NCBI GenBank assembly: GCA_030641485.1
Contig: DAOWHJ010000167.1
Coordinates: forward strand, 1-26,170
Direction of reading: 5' to 3'
Length of the DNA: 26,170 bases
DNA from: Pseudomonadota bacterium
GTDB lineage: Bacteria; Desulfobacterota; Anaeroferrophillalia; Anaeroferrophillales; Tharpellaceae
The notes under the pieces: model-generated
Seen by the model: the letters and a program-made list of their open reading frames with translations, nothing else
Told to the model about the DNA's origin: nothing
The model's database searches: none
Part shown: positions 1 to 8,231 of the stretch, piece after piece
Layout of the letters: the number at the start of each line of letters is the position of its first letter
Position numbering within the stretch: the stretch's first letter is position 1
Position numbers and translations under genes: made by a program

Positions 1-2
1 AA

Positions 3-66
3 AGCAGAATCCAGAAATATAACCCTATTTCACAAAGTAAATCGGGTTATATTTCTGGATTCTGCT
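3..66. repeat. Perfect 23-bp inverted repeat (large hairpin)
   Basis: Positions 3-25 and 44-66 are exact reverse complements (23 of 23), separated by 18 nt. Four more inner pairs (27-30 with 39-42) are possible after one mismatch, leaving an 8-nt loop. It lies 55 nt past the stop codon of the minus-strand hydrolase gene. On that strand the right arm is followed by TTT at the window edge, so it could be that gene's terminator, but the U-tract cannot be judged. It is much longer than a normal terminator stem, so a mobile-element remnant or a fold-back artefact at a contig end are alternatives. Confidence 0.85.
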
Positions 67-70
67 GTTT

Positions 71-120
71 GGCGGTGTTTTCACCTGAATAATTTTGATG
101 TTTTCACCCTGTGAGGCGGT
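71..120. repeat. Short direct repeats beside the hairpin
   Basis: TGTTTTCACC occurs at 76-85 and again at 99-108, and GGCGGT occurs at 71-76 and 115-120. Spaced copies of a short motif near a long inverted repeat recall transposase-binding repeats at the ends of some insertion sequences (for example the IS21 group). No transposase gene is visible, so this is only a suggestion. Confidence 0.35.
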
Positions 121-121
121 C

Positions 122-631
122 CTAGACATAAGAGAGAAAATTTTCAAAGAGATCCTCGATAGCTGGCAGTACCTCCATTAAACGATGATCACCGGGTAGT
201 AAGTGAAGTGTAAGAGCATGGCGCTGGGCATAGTCAATAATTATCTGCGGTGGAATAATCTCATCGCACCAACCATGAATAAGGGTACACTGACCGGATT
301 TTGGCAGCGGATCGTAAACTCGGCCAAACCCCGGAATTGAGATTGCCGGAGCCAACAGAAAAAGACCATCTGGAGCAACCTGCCGGGCCGCCACCGCAGC
401 CACATAACTTCCCATACTCGAACCGACGAGGACCAAACGACCACCAACCCGCGGATGCCACTCCAACAACTTCGCCACCCGTTCATCAGGGTCAGCAATC
501 CCGCGATAGTCGATACTTTCCACCGCGAAACCACACTTCTCAGCAACCTTAGCCAAACACTTTATCTTACTCCCCCAAGGTCCACTCTCTTTACCATGCG
601 AAAAACATACAGTTCCAACCTCAACTGCCAT
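122..631 (-). CDS. Small alpha/beta hydrolase-fold protein (169 aa)
   Basis: A compact alpha/beta hydrolase, probably a cytoplasmic esterase or lipase-like enzyme of unknown substrate. The nucleophile elbow G-S-S-M-G-S is near residues 70-75. The expected acid is in the segment HGWCDEIIP and the catalytic His in GDHRL near the C terminus, so the Ser-Asp-His triad appears complete. An N-terminal FSHGKESGPWG segment fits the oxyanion-hole strand. The ATG at 631 is preferred because GAGG lies 8 nt upstream; an in-frame TTG at 637 has the same GAGG only 2 nt away. Short single-domain members of this kind (YqiA/YcfP-like in size) are common in proteobacteria. It stands alone, with 199 nt separating it from the next gene upstream on its strand. 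The fold is clear; the function is not. Confidence 0.85.
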   Translation of the reverse strand: MAVEVGTVCFSHGKESGPWGSKIKCLAKVAEKCGFAVESIDYRGIADPDERVAKLLEWHPRVGGRLVLVGSSMGSYVAAVAARQVAPDGLFLLAPAISIPGFGRVYDPLPKSGQCTLIHGWCDEIIPPQIIIDYAQRHALTLHLLPGDHRLMEVLPAIEDLFENFLSYV

Positions 632-830
632 AATCAAATCCTCACATCAGGCATATTTAGTTGAAAATAACAGCAAAACAAAAAACAGACACTCATCGGC
701 ACTACGGAAACCATTTTTGCCGGTAATGATATAAGTGCCCGTTAGCTATGAAAGCAATCACGAACTGGTTGGCTTTCAAATCATGTCTAATGCTAGTATT
801 CCGAAAACGCTTTTTACGACGCCATCATAG

Positions 831-2390
831 TTAATTCGTCACTAATCGATAGAGTTGTTCAACCAGATCCTGACGGCTATCGATATCAATCCATGACACA
901 GATTCAAGCTCATAACAAGTTGGTGATTCAAAACGCTGACGCCTGGTGATTGTAATATCTGCATCTGAAGCATCACTACCGGTGGCGGCCCGTTTTCGAA
1001 GATTTTCTTCGATCACCGGTCGTGGGGCGCGACAGACCACCAACTGCATTGGCACCTGAGCCGCTTCAGCAACATCATAGAACTGTTGTCGGTCAACAAG
1101 TTTCAGACTCGAAGCATCAATCACCACAGCCTCACCCTGGGCAACAACCGTGGCTGCCTGTTTTGCCAATTCGCTATAGGTCTCAATCGTCATTTTTCGT
1201 GTATAAATCCCCTCCCCAAATGGGGCGGCAGCACTCTGCCCGGCAAGTCCAAGTAACTCTTTGCGAACCACATCAGAACGTAATACTTTTACTCCCCACA
1301 AGTTCTCAAGCGCCTTGCCGAGATAACTCTTACCACTCCCACTGACCCCTGCCAGCAGAGTTATGCCGACAGGTTTTGGGGCCGCATAGATGGTTGCCAA
1401 CTTAAAGTAACGCCCGGCCCGGTCTCGGGCCTGTTCCCGGGCACTACTGTCAAGGGCAGGGTCAGAACTAATAAAACTCCAGACCTTACCGCGAACATAA
1501 GCACGATAACATTTGTAGAAGAATAGGAGCTCAGACTCAAACAGAGAACCCAACTGCTCACGACAGTGCGCAAGAAAGCGGCAAGCATAATCAAAACAAT
1601 TATTAACCTCTAAATCCATCGCCAGAAAGGCGATGTCATTAACCACATCAAGGCGACGAAAACGTTGGTTAAACTCAATACAGTCATAAACTAGAGGGGG
1701 GCCGTCAGGAGGTAGGCAGACATGCTCCATATGCAAATCACCATGCCCCTCGCGAATGAAGCCATCCTTAACCCGGCGAACAAACAACTTATGCTGTTGC
1801 TCTAAGAAATCTCGACTATATTCAGCGATCCGGTCGAAATCTCGCCTCAGAATTGTATCGTTGATAAACATCTCGGTCTGAGAAAAATTCTCCTCAACAT
1901 CAAAACGAACCTTCTCTCGGGTTCCGAAACGTCCATCTTTAAAAACTTTTGCCTGCTCATAAAACGAACGCAAAAGAGTAACCAAAGCACCCAGGTGTCC
2001 ATCTTCAAGCTTACCCTGAGCCAGAAGGTTACGCATCAGAAAAGTCTCAGGTAAACGCCGCATAACTACGGCATAGTCAACTACGGCACCGGCACCACCG
2101 AAAAAGTATCCACCATCACGTTTTACGACCACCTCCACTCTAAGATAATAGTCGCCGCCTAAGCGCCGATTCAAACGTAACTCCTCTTCACAACAAAACT
2201 GTCGTTTCGACCGGGTTGAAAAATCGAGAAACCCGAAATTAACCGGTTTTTTTACCTTAAAGACATAATCACCGGCAAGAAAGACCCATGAGGCATGGGT
2301 CTGGACCAGTTCCACTCGGTCTGGGATTGGATCATAACGGTCAACTCGCAGAAGATCGTCAATCATCATTTTTTGCTGGTTACTGTTCAT
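831..2390 (-). CDS. Fusion of APH-like kinase domain and P-loop ATPase/kinase domain (519 aa)
   Basis: Two domains are visible. The N-terminal half resembles aminoglycoside-phosphotransferase-type kinases: HGDLH at about residues 216-220 is the catalytic loop and YDCIEF at 235-240 supplies the metal-binding region. The C-terminal domain (about 340-519) has a Walker A motif, GVSGSGKS at 348-355, followed by LRSDVVRKE and VIDAS, as in small gluconate-kinase/zeta-toxin-like P-loop kinases. The order matches the proteins annotated as bifunctional aminoglycoside phosphotransferase/ATP-binding protein (COG2187 with COG0645). The physiological substrate is unknown and the family name should not be read as antibiotic resistance. 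The frame is open 33 nt further upstream, but the ATG at 2390 has AGGTGA 7 nt before it and is the better start; the extra residues would be encoded by a GC-rich hairpin. Confidence 0.85.
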   Translation of the reverse strand: MNSNQQKMMIDDLLRVDRYDPIPDRVELVQTHASWVFLAGDYVFKVKKPVNFGFLDFSTRSKRQFCCEEELRLNRRLGGDYYLRVEVVVKRDGGYFFGGAGAVVDYAVVMRRLPETFLMRNLLAQGKLEDGHLGALVTLLRSFYEQAKVFKDGRFGTREKVRFDVEENFSQTEMFINDTILRRDFDRIAEYSRDFLEQQHKLFVRRVKDGFIREGHGDLHMEHVCLPPDGPPLVYDCIEFNQRFRRLDVVNDIAFLAMDLEVNNCFDYACRFLAHCREQLGSLFESELLFFYKCYRAYVRGKVWSFISSDPALDSSAREQARDRAGRYFKLATIYAAPKPVGITLLAGVSGSGKSYLGKALENLWGVKVLRSDVVRKELLGLAGQSAAAPFGEGIYTRKMTIETYSELAKQAATVVAQGEAVVIDASSLKLVDRQQFYDVAEAAQVPMQLVVCRAPRPVIEENLRKRAATGSDASDADITITRRQRFESPTCYELESVSWIDIDSRQDLVEQLYRLVTN

Positions 2391-2406
2391 CGTAAATTCA
2401 CCTGGC

Positions 2407-2421
2407 GCGGGCGGCGCCCGC
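2407..2421 (-). promoter_or_regulatory. GC-rich hairpin just upstream of the ribosome-binding site
   Basis: GCGGGC at 2407-2412 pairs with GCCCGC at 2416-2421 across a 3-nt loop. It ends a few bases upstream of the AGGTGA ribosome-binding site (about 2398-2403) of the kinase/ATPase fusion gene. A six-GC-pair stem there could influence translation initiation or serve as a short operator. No function is demonstrated. Confidence 0.4.
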
Positions 2422-2477
2422 AAGTAAATGTAAGCTACTAATAAAACTCAGTAATATTTTGTTCATTTTTTCAAGAA

Positions 2478-3161
2478 TCAATTCAGACCGGGACAGGAGA
2501 TCAGAGATTGTTGGGCAAGCAAAACATCATCGACTCCGTCAATTATAACTCTGCGACCATCGATATGCAATTTTCCGGAACAATAGAGTGCAATTGCATA
2601 GGGAAAAATTTTATGTTCACAACGTAAAATTCGGGCTTTAAGGTCAGACTCACTGTCACCAGAAAGGACCGGAACTGCAGCCTGGATAATGATCGGTCCA
2701 TGATCAATTTTCTCGTCAACAAAATGGACCGTGCAACCAGCCAGTTTGACCCCATAGACAAATGCCTGCGCCTGACCATCAGTTCCTGGAAATGCGGGTA
2801 AAATTGCCGGGTGAATATTAATCACTCGATCGGGAAAAGCCTCCAACAAAACAGTTCCAACCACCCGCATAAACCCGGCCAACACCACCAGTTCAACCTC
2901 ACACTCACGTAAAACCCGAACCAGCTCTTTATCGAACTCCTGACGTTCAGCATAATCGCCGTGTTTAATGACTTTAACCGGAATACCGTTGTCGGTAGCT
3001 CGGGTTAAACCATAGGCGGTCTCATCGTTGCTTATAACAACCGCGATTTCTGCCCCAATTTCTCCAACTTTAATCGCTTCGATAATCGATTGCAGGTTAC
3101 TACCACTACCAGAGATTAAAACCCCAATTTTCGTCATATCAGATAACTTCAAACTCCACAA
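2478..3161 (-). CDS. purN: Phosphoribosylglycinamide formyltransferase (PurN)
   Basis: Transfers a formyl group from 10-formyltetrahydrofolate to glycinamide ribonucleotide, step 3 of de novo purine synthesis in the cytoplasm. The N-terminal VLISGSGSNLQ loop binds the phosphoribosyl group. NIHPAILPAFPG carries the catalytic Asn and His, and HFVDEKIDHGP carries the catalytic Asp. Length fits the family. Start: a TTG at 3161 has an ideal GAGG 7 nt upstream that overlaps the purM stop codon. The ATG at 3137, eight codons in, gives the usual N terminus directly before the first strand but has only a weak GAAG. Both are possible; the long form is given because neighbours also use TTG. It lies 9 nt after purM and is surely co-transcribed. 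Identity is certain. Confidence 0.96.
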   Translation of the reverse strand: MWSLKLSDMTKIGVLISGSGSNLQSIIEAIKVGEIGAEIAVVISNDETAYGLTRATDNGIPVKVIKHGDYAERQEFDKELVRVLRECEVELVVLAGFMRVVGTVLLEAFPDRVINIHPAILPAFPGTDGQAQAFVYGVKLAGCTVHFVDEKIDHGPIIIQAAVPVLSGDSESDLKARILRCEHKIFPYAIALYCSGKLHIDGRRVIIDGVDDVLLAQQSLISCPGLN

Positions 3162-3170
3162 AAATTAACC

Positions 3171-4223
3171 TCAGGTAAAGACTATGGGTTCAGCCCCCTC
3201 TGTAAGCTTGCCAATCTCTCCGATCAAGTAACCCTGTTCGCCAAGCCCGGGCAACCGTTCAAGAATGTCATTAACCTCTTCAGCCGCGACAATCAGTGCC
3301 ATACCGATACCACAGTTAAAAGTAGTCAACATCTCTTTATCTGCAACTTTACCTTGCTTGGCAATAAGATCAAAAATCGGCAAACGCGGCCATGATTGTG
3401 CATTAATCCGCACTTGGCATCGATTGGGTACAACTCTGATAATATTTTCCTGCAGACCGCCGCCGGTAATATGGGCAATCCCTTTCAGATGAAAGTCACG
3501 CAGCAAATTTAAGATCGAACGCACATAAATCCGAGTCGGACGAAGAAGTTCTTCGCCAACACTTAACTCCAATTCAGGTAATTTTTCATCCAGACTATAA
3601 CCACTCTCTTCCAACAGAACCCGTCGCGCCAGAGAGTAACCATTGCTATGTAAGCCAGAAGATGCAAGGCCAATAATTTTATCACCGACTTTTACTCCAG
3701 AGCCATCTATAAGCAGGGATTTATCCACAATACCAACCGCAAACCCGGCCAGTTCATAATCAGAACCTTGATAAAAGCCGGGCATCTCGGCACTTTCGCC
3801 ACCAATCAGTGAACAACCCGACTCTTTACAACCCTTAGCAATCCCGGCAATAATTTCAGTGGCCCGGTCAACATCCAGCTGACTTGTTGCCAGGTAATCA
3901 AGAAAGAACAGGGGCTCCGCTCCTTGGACAACAATGTCATTAACCACCATCGCCACCAGATCGATGCCGATAGTGTCATGTTTATCCGCGAGAAAAGCGA
4001 GTTTTAATTTAGTCCCAACCCCATCCGTAGAAGAGACCAGAACCGGATCAGGATAATTCTCTGTGCGCAGTGAAAAGAGGGCTCCGAAGCCACCAATATC
4101 AGCCAACACTTCGGGCCTGAAAGTATCCTTCACCAGTGGCGCAATATTTTTCACCAAACGATTACCAGCCTCAATATCGACACCGGCATCCTTATAGGTC
4201 AGTCCTTCTTTAACTTTAGTCAA
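3171..4223 (-). CDS. purM: Phosphoribosylformylglycinamidine cyclo-ligase (PurM)
   Basis: ATP-dependent closure of the imidazole ring giving aminoimidazole ribonucleotide (AIR), step 5 of purine synthesis. The 350 residues match the family length. The N-terminal LTYKDAGVDIEAGN, the SSTDGVGTK segment, IGGESAEMPG, SSGLHSNGYSLAR and HITGGGLQEN blocks are typical of AIR synthetases. The start is a TTG at 4223 with GAGG 8 nt upstream; no suitable ATG lies nearby. It is the first gene of a purM-purN pair read from the promoter at 4303-4332, with a leader of roughly 70 nt. I saw no purine riboswitch in that leader. Identity is certain. Confidence 0.97.
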   Translation of the reverse strand: MTKVKEGLTYKDAGVDIEAGNRLVKNIAPLVKDTFRPEVLADIGGFGALFSLRTENYPDPVLVSSTDGVGTKLKLAFLADKHDTIGIDLVAMVVNDIVVQGAEPLFFLDYLATSQLDVDRATEIIAGIAKGCKESGCSLIGGESAEMPGFYQGSDYELAGFAVGIVDKSLLIDGSGVKVGDKIIGLASSGLHSNGYSLARRVLLEESGYSLDEKLPELELSVGEELLRPTRIYVRSILNLLRDFHLKGIAHITGGGLQENIIRVVPNRCQVRINAQSWPRLPIFDLIAKQGKVADKEMLTTFNCGIGMALIVAAEEVNDILERLPGLGEQGYLIGEIGKLTEGAEPIVFT

Positions 4224-4302
4224 AACCTTATCCTCACGCTAAATATGTTCATCATTATGGGTCTAACTCATGACACCCAAAATATTCTGCAACTATCCCT
4301 CA

Positions 4303-4332
4303 ATTGTAACGAATCAGAGAGTAAAAAGTCAA
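4303..4332 (-). promoter_or_regulatory. Sigma70-type promoter of purMN
   Basis: Read on the minus strand, TTGACT (4327-4332) and TACAAT (4303-4308) are separated by 18 nt; both hexamers are one base off consensus. Predicted start of transcription is near 4296, about 70 nt before the purM TTG codon. Confidence 0.65.
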
Positions 4333-4363
4333 ACTATATATTCATTTCACAACCCGTGATTTT

Positions 4364-5689
4364 TCATGATGGCATCATCATTCGAAACGAATCAATATCC
4401 TGTAAAGCCTTCATAGTCCGCTTAACGGCTCCACGGTTACGCTCAACCGTAGCCTTAGCCTTACGCCCCTCAAGACGTGCAAAACCTGAATCTCGCAAAC
4501 AGTGAGTAAGCACGGAAACCAGCCCTTTATAATCTGCAACTGGCAAACCACCCCCCTGTTTGTCAAGAAAATTGAACCCATCCTTAAAATTGACGACATG
4601 AGGCCCATGAATAACTGCTCGGGCTAAAATCGCCGCCTCCAAGGGATTGTGTCCACCTATTCCGGGAACCAGGGTCCCTCCAATTATCGCAAAATCTGAC
4701 AAGCTATAGAAATGAATTAGATCACCCAATGTATCAAGCAATAAAACCTCAGGCAACCTTGAGGGTGGCTCTGACAAGCCCTCCTTAACCACTGAAAAAC
4801 GTAAATAGTCGACCCCCTTAAGACTTAACAGTTCATTCACAGCCGAAAACCGATGTGGATGTCGAGGAGCAATAACGAGACAAAAGGGCTTAGCCGCTTC
4901 AGAAACCTCACGAACCGCTTCGGCCCAAGCATCAAGAATCATCTCATCTTCACCCGGATGGACCGAACCGGCAACCACCACTTGAGAGCACCCTTTAAAC
5001 AATTCTCGGTGGTCATTCTCTACGCTTTGTTGCCGAGACGGCAACAGGTCAAATTTCATATTGCCACTATGAATAATACGTTCGGACGGGGTCCCAAGGC
5101 CAGCAAAACGCTCACCTGAAACTTGGTCCTGAACCACCACTAGAGCAGGCGTGGCGAAGATCGCCTTGGTAAAAAAATTACAGATCTGGTAATTAACAAA
5201 GCTTTTCCGTGAGAGCCGTGCGTTAACCAAAGCCAATGGCAATCGGCGCCGTTTAATAAAATTAAAAAGGTTGGGCCAGATTTCGGTTTCTGCAATAATC
5301 ACAATAGCAGGCTTGAAATGACGAAAAAAAAGATACCACAGACAAGGCAGATCAAGAGGGAGCAAAACAACTTGAGCTCCGGGAAAAACCTGCTTCGCGG
5401 TCTGGCTCCCGGTCAAGGTCATAGCACTTACTAGCAGGGGAGTTTGGGGATATTTCTCCTGCCAAGCCCGCACAAGCGGCACCAACATCTGAATTTCACC
5501 AACCGATGCTCCATGAAACCATACCGGCTGACTCTCCCCCAATCCTTGCGATTTAGATTGCGGCCAGCCCCAGCCCAAGCGTTCCCCGATGCCCTCCAGG
5601 CTTCCTTGACGCCGATAGATATACCACAAAAGCGGTGGCCAAAGCAGCAACAGAAGAAAAGTTAAGACAATATTATAGATTATAAACAA
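4364..5689 (-). CDS. waaA: 3-deoxy-D-manno-octulosonic acid (Kdo) transferase WaaA
   Basis: Adds Kdo from CMP-Kdo to lipid IVA at the inner face of the cytoplasmic membrane, early in LPS core assembly. An N-terminal hydrophobic anchor spans roughly residues 3-23. HGASVGE at 59-65 holds the presumed catalytic Glu, AETEIWPN at 133-140 is a family signature, and GGTLVPGIGGHNPLE at 337-351 is the GT-B nucleotide-sugar site. At 441 residues it is slightly longer than E. coli WaaA. The start is TTG at 5689 with AAGGTG about 5 nt upstream. It follows the nucleotidyltransferase gene by 9 nt, so the two form an envelope operon. Whether it adds one or two Kdo residues cannot be read from sequence. Confidence 0.94.
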   Translation of the reverse strand: MFIIYNIVLTFLLLLLWPPLLWYIYRRQGSLEGIGERLGWGWPQSKSQGLGESQPVWFHGASVGEIQMLVPLVRAWQEKYPQTPLLVSAMTLTGSQTAKQVFPGAQVVLLPLDLPCLWYLFFRHFKPAIVIIAETEIWPNLFNFIKRRRLPLALVNARLSRKSFVNYQICNFFTKAIFATPALVVVQDQVSGERFAGLGTPSERIIHSGNMKFDLLPSRQQSVENDHRELFKGCSQVVVAGSVHPGEDEMILDAWAEAVREVSEAAKPFCLVIAPRHPHRFSAVNELLSLKGVDYLRFSVVKEGLSEPPSRLPEVLLLDTLGDLIHFYSLSDFAIIGGTLVPGIGGHNPLEAAILARAVIHGPHVVNFKDGFNFLDKQGGGLPVADYKGLVSVLTHCLRDSGFARLEGRKAKATVERNRGAVKRTMKALQDIDSFRMMMPS

Positions 5690-5698
5690 TTCTACACC

Positions 5699-6484
5699 TT
5701 AAAAATCTAAACCAACACCCAATCGGCCGGCTAAGGCTGGGTCTTGTTCTAAATCACTCGCGATGGCCGCAAGGTCTTCATGAGTGCCGAGGTCGCGCCA
5801 GTAATATCCCTTTTCAGTATTGACGATATGAGCCTTGAGATCAAGGCGGCCAGCCGCCAGAAGACGGCGGTAAAAAGCAATCAGGGAAAACGATGAAACC
5901 GTTTCACGTGACATCAGATCTAACAAAAGAGGTGAACAGATCTGAATACCAGTATAAGCCAGCAAACGATTTCCAGAAGCTATCTGCGCTGACCCAAAAC
6001 TTCGAACACTCCCATGGCAGTCAACTTCGACCTGATTATAAGAAGAATGATTATGCAAAAGCATAGTCACCAGAGCCCGGCTTTTAAGGTGCCTTTTAAC
6101 TGCCATTGCCAACGGGATATCAGTAACAATATCCGCATTCATGGTCACAAAAAAAGGCCCTTTTAGATACTTTGCCGCATTCAAAATCCCGCCACCAGTA
6201 TCAAGGATCTCGGGTTCAAAAACATACTCGAGCCGTCGAAATCCTGCCCCATTTTTTTGCAGAAAGGTTTCGAGTTGAACTGAAAGGTGGTGACCGTTAA
6301 CAACTAAAATTTGGGGCTTAAGTGGACGTAGTCGATTAAGCGCAAAAGTCAGCATCGGTACCCCGGCTACAGTAATCAGAGGTTTGGGCTGTTGTTCTGT
6401 CAGTGGCCTCAGGCGAGAACCAAAACCGGCCGCCAAAATCATCGCCCGCCAGTCAGTATGAAAGAGAGGATTAGCAACAAACAT
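5699..6484 (-). CDS. Sugar-1-phosphate nucleotidyltransferase (MurU/GmhD-like)
   Basis: Cytoplasmic enzyme of the NTP_transferase family, transferring a nucleotide to a sugar 1-phosphate. LAAGFGSRLRPLT at 17-29 is the NTP-binding loop with KPL at 34-36. DTGGGI at 95-100 and NADIV at 116-120 (Asp118 metal ligand) follow, with DLGTHEDL near 231-238. The 261 residues without a C-terminal beta-helix fit MurNAc-1-P uridylyltransferase (MurU) or a mannose/heptose-1-P nucleotidyltransferase; sequence alone does not choose. Operon position just before waaA favours an LPS or cell-wall precursor. No AmgK-type sugar kinase lies directly beside it. ATG at 6484 has AAGGGA 4 nt upstream, and a good promoter lies at 6535-6563. 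Confidence 0.85.
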   Translation of the reverse strand: MFVANPLFHTDWRAMILAAGFGSRLRPLTEQQPKPLITVAGVPMLTFALNRLRPLKPQILVVNGHHLSVQLETFLQKNGAGFRRLEYVFEPEILDTGGGILNAAKYLKGPFFVTMNADIVTDIPLAMAVKRHLKSRALVTMLLHNHSSYNQVEVDCHGSVRSFGSAQIASGNRLLAYTGIQICSPLLLDLMSRETVSSFSLIAFYRRLLAAGRLDLKAHIVNTEKGYYWRDLGTHEDLAAIASDLEQDPALAGRLGVGLDF

Positions 6485-6534
6485 ATTTTCCCTTGCAAAA
6501 AGCCACTACGATACACTATTATTGATGGAGCCTT

Positions 6535-6563
6535 AAAATAGTGCAAACTGCTAATTGTGTCAA
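6535..6563 (-). promoter_or_regulatory. Sigma70-type promoter of the nucleotidyltransferase-waaA operon
   Basis: On the minus strand a consensus TTGACA (6558-6563) is followed after exactly 17 nt by TATTTT (6535-6540). The predicted transcript starts near 6528 and has a leader of about 44 nt. It lies in the divergent gap shared with ahbD; no equally good plus-strand promoter was found there. Confidence 0.65.
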
Positions 6564-6605
6564 CCAAACAACTACATAAAACTTAAACTTTCAAGGTTAA
6601 TTACT

Positions 6606-7703
6606 ATGCACCCTAAAACAGAAAAGATGACCTCCCACGATACTGACAAAAAAGCCCCCCCTGAGCTCAGAATGATTGCCTGGGAAACCACCAGAAGCTG
6701 CAATCTATCCTGTATTCACTGTCGAGCGGCAGCCGAAAAAGGTCCTTACCCTGGGGAGCTTGACACCAAAAAAGCATTTGCCTTTTTGGATACAGTTGCA
6801 TCATTCAGCAAACCGGTAATTATTTTGACCGGTGGCGAACCGATGTTGCGTGATGACATTTACGATCTCGCCGCTTACGGCACCAAACTTGGCCTACGCA
6901 TGGTCATGGCGACCAACGGCACCATGGTCGATGAAGACAGCATCAAACGCATGATTGACAGTGGTATTCAAAGAATCAGTGTCAGCTTAGATGGCGCTAA
7001 CGCCAAAACCCACGACCATTTTCGCCAGGTCGATGGTTCTTTTGTAAACTCGTTAAAAGCATTGGATTTTGCCCGTGATAGTGGCCTTGATTTTCAGATA
7101 AACACCACGATCACCAAAATCAACCTTGCCGAAATCCCGGCAATCCTTGATCTGGCAGTTGACTTAGGAGCCGTCGCCCACCACATTTTCCTTTTGGTTC
7201 CCACAGGTCGCGGCAAAGATTTAGAAGAGCAGGAAATCCCGGCGGAAGAGTACGAGCGTACCTTAAATTGGTTTTACGACCAACGCGACCAGGTTCCGTT
7301 ACAACTTAAAGCAACCTGCGCCCCCCACTACATGCGAATTTTAAGACAGCGAAGTAAAGAGGAGGGTAAAAAGGTAACCTTTAAATCTCATGGACTTGAT
7401 GCAGTTACCCGCGGTTGTCTCGGTGGCATCGGTTTCTGTTTTGTCTCCCATACCGGCGATGTCCAACCCTGCGGTTACCTTGAGGCCAATGCTGGCAATA
7501 TTCTGGAGACCAACTTTCAAAAAATATGGGAAGAGTCGCAGGTATTTACTCGTTTGCGGGACTATAACTCCCTGGATGGCAAATGCGGCATCTGCGAATA
7601 CAAAAGAACATGTGGGGGTTGTCGTGCACGCGCCTATGAGGCCACCGGTAATTTTATGGCTGAAGAGCCTTATTGCGTCTATGAACCCAAAAAAATAAAG
7701 TAA
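6606..7703 (+). CDS. ahbD: Radical SAM/SPASM protein, AhbD-type heme b synthase
   Basis: Probably the last enzyme of the siroheme-dependent heme pathway: oxidative decarboxylation of two propionates of Fe-coproporphyrin III to vinyl groups. From the ATG at 6606 (365 aa) the radical SAM cluster motif is C32-x3-C36-x2-C39, followed by GGEP at 76-79. The C terminus carries a Cys-rich SPASM region: PCGYLE, CGICEYKRTCGGC and a final YC, for an auxiliary Fe-S cluster. The segments MIAWETTRSCNLSCIHCR and GPYPGEL and the tail RARAYEATGNFMAEEPYC are as I know them from AhbD of sulfate reducers. NirJ and other heme-type SPASM enzymes are the alternative. The start has AAGG 9 nt upstream; an in-frame TTG at 6555 has no support. 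No other ahb genes are in the window. Confidence 0.85.
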   Translation: MHPKTEKMTSHDTDKKAPPELRMIAWETTRSCNLSCIHCRAAAEKGPYPGELDTKKAFAFLDTVASFSKPVIILTGGEPMLRDDIYDLAAYGTKLGLRMVMATNGTMVDEDSIKRMIDSGIQRISVSLDGANAKTHDHFRQVDGSFVNSLKALDFARDSGLDFQINTTITKINLAEIPAILDLAVDLGAVAHHIFLLVPTGRGKDLEEQEIPAEEYERTLNWFYDQRDQVPLQLKATCAPHYMRILRQRSKEEGKKVTFKSHGLDAVTRGCLGGIGFCFVSHTGDVQPCGYLEANAGNILETNFQKIWEESQVFTRLRDYNSLDGKCGICEYKRTCGGCRARAYEATGNFMAEEPYCVYEPKKIK

Positions 7704-7718
7704 CACAAGCAAGCAATC

Positions 7719-8231
7719 ATGGAAATAGCAATCTTAACTATTCTTTGCCTGGTCGGCCTGATCGGCACACTAATGCCAGTCATGCCGGGTTGTGGCCTGA
7801 TCTTTATCGGAGCTGTTGTTTACGCCCTGTTGACAAACTTTCAAATCATCACCGGTTCTGCAATTGGGGTACTTTTAGGATTGATGCTAGTCGGATCGGT
7901 CGGCCAATTTTTCATCACCAGTTTCGGGGCCAAGGTCATGGGAGCAGGTAAATACGGAATCGGAGGGGCTTTTGCAGGTTTCTTTTTAGGGCTTGTTTTC
8001 ATTCCGGCCCCCGGGGGCTCTCTACTCGGGGCTTTTGCCGGAGCTTTTATCGGCGAATTAACCTTTGCGGTAAAAAGTCAGCGGGAGAGCTTCAAGGCTG
8101 GAATCGGAGCCGTCATTGGCGCAATTATCAGCCTGTTTTTCGAATTTTTCATTGGCATCATCATGGTCTCTTACACCTTGGGGTTGATCTGGAGCAGCAG
8201 TACTCCCGCAGTTCCAACCATCATTCTGTGA
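7719..8231 (+). CDS. DUF456 family inner-membrane protein (170 aa)
   Basis: A small, very hydrophobic protein. About four to five membrane segments alternate with Gly-rich stretches, for example GIGGAFAGFFLGLVFIPAPG near the middle and GAFAGAFIGEL after it. The N-terminal LVGLIGTLMPVMPGCGLIF and the Pro/Gly pattern match the DUF456 family, whose function is unknown. It begins 15 nt after ahbD and is presumably translated from the same message, though no convincing Shine-Dalgarno is seen before the ATG. Its last 11 nt overlap the end of the convergent histidine kinase gene. Any role with heme synthesis would be pure neighbourhood inference. Confidence 0.8.
   Translation: MEIAILTILCLVGLIGTLMPVMPGCGLIFIGAVVYALLTNFQIITGSAIGVLLGLMLVGSVGQFFITSFGAKVMGAGKYGIGGAFAGFFLGLVFIPAPGGSLLGAFAGAFIGELTFAVKSQRESFKAGIGAVIGAIISLFFEFFIGIIMVSYTLGLIWSSSTPAVPTIIL

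Noticed and set aside
740..780. TGAAAGC / GCTTTCA inverted repeat as a terminator of the kinase/ATPase gene
   Set aside because: The 7-bp arms are separated by 16 nt and no U-tract follows on the minus strand.
4224..4363. Purine riboswitch before purM
   Set aside because: The leader is only about 70 nt and I found no purine-aptamer three-way junction or its conserved loops.
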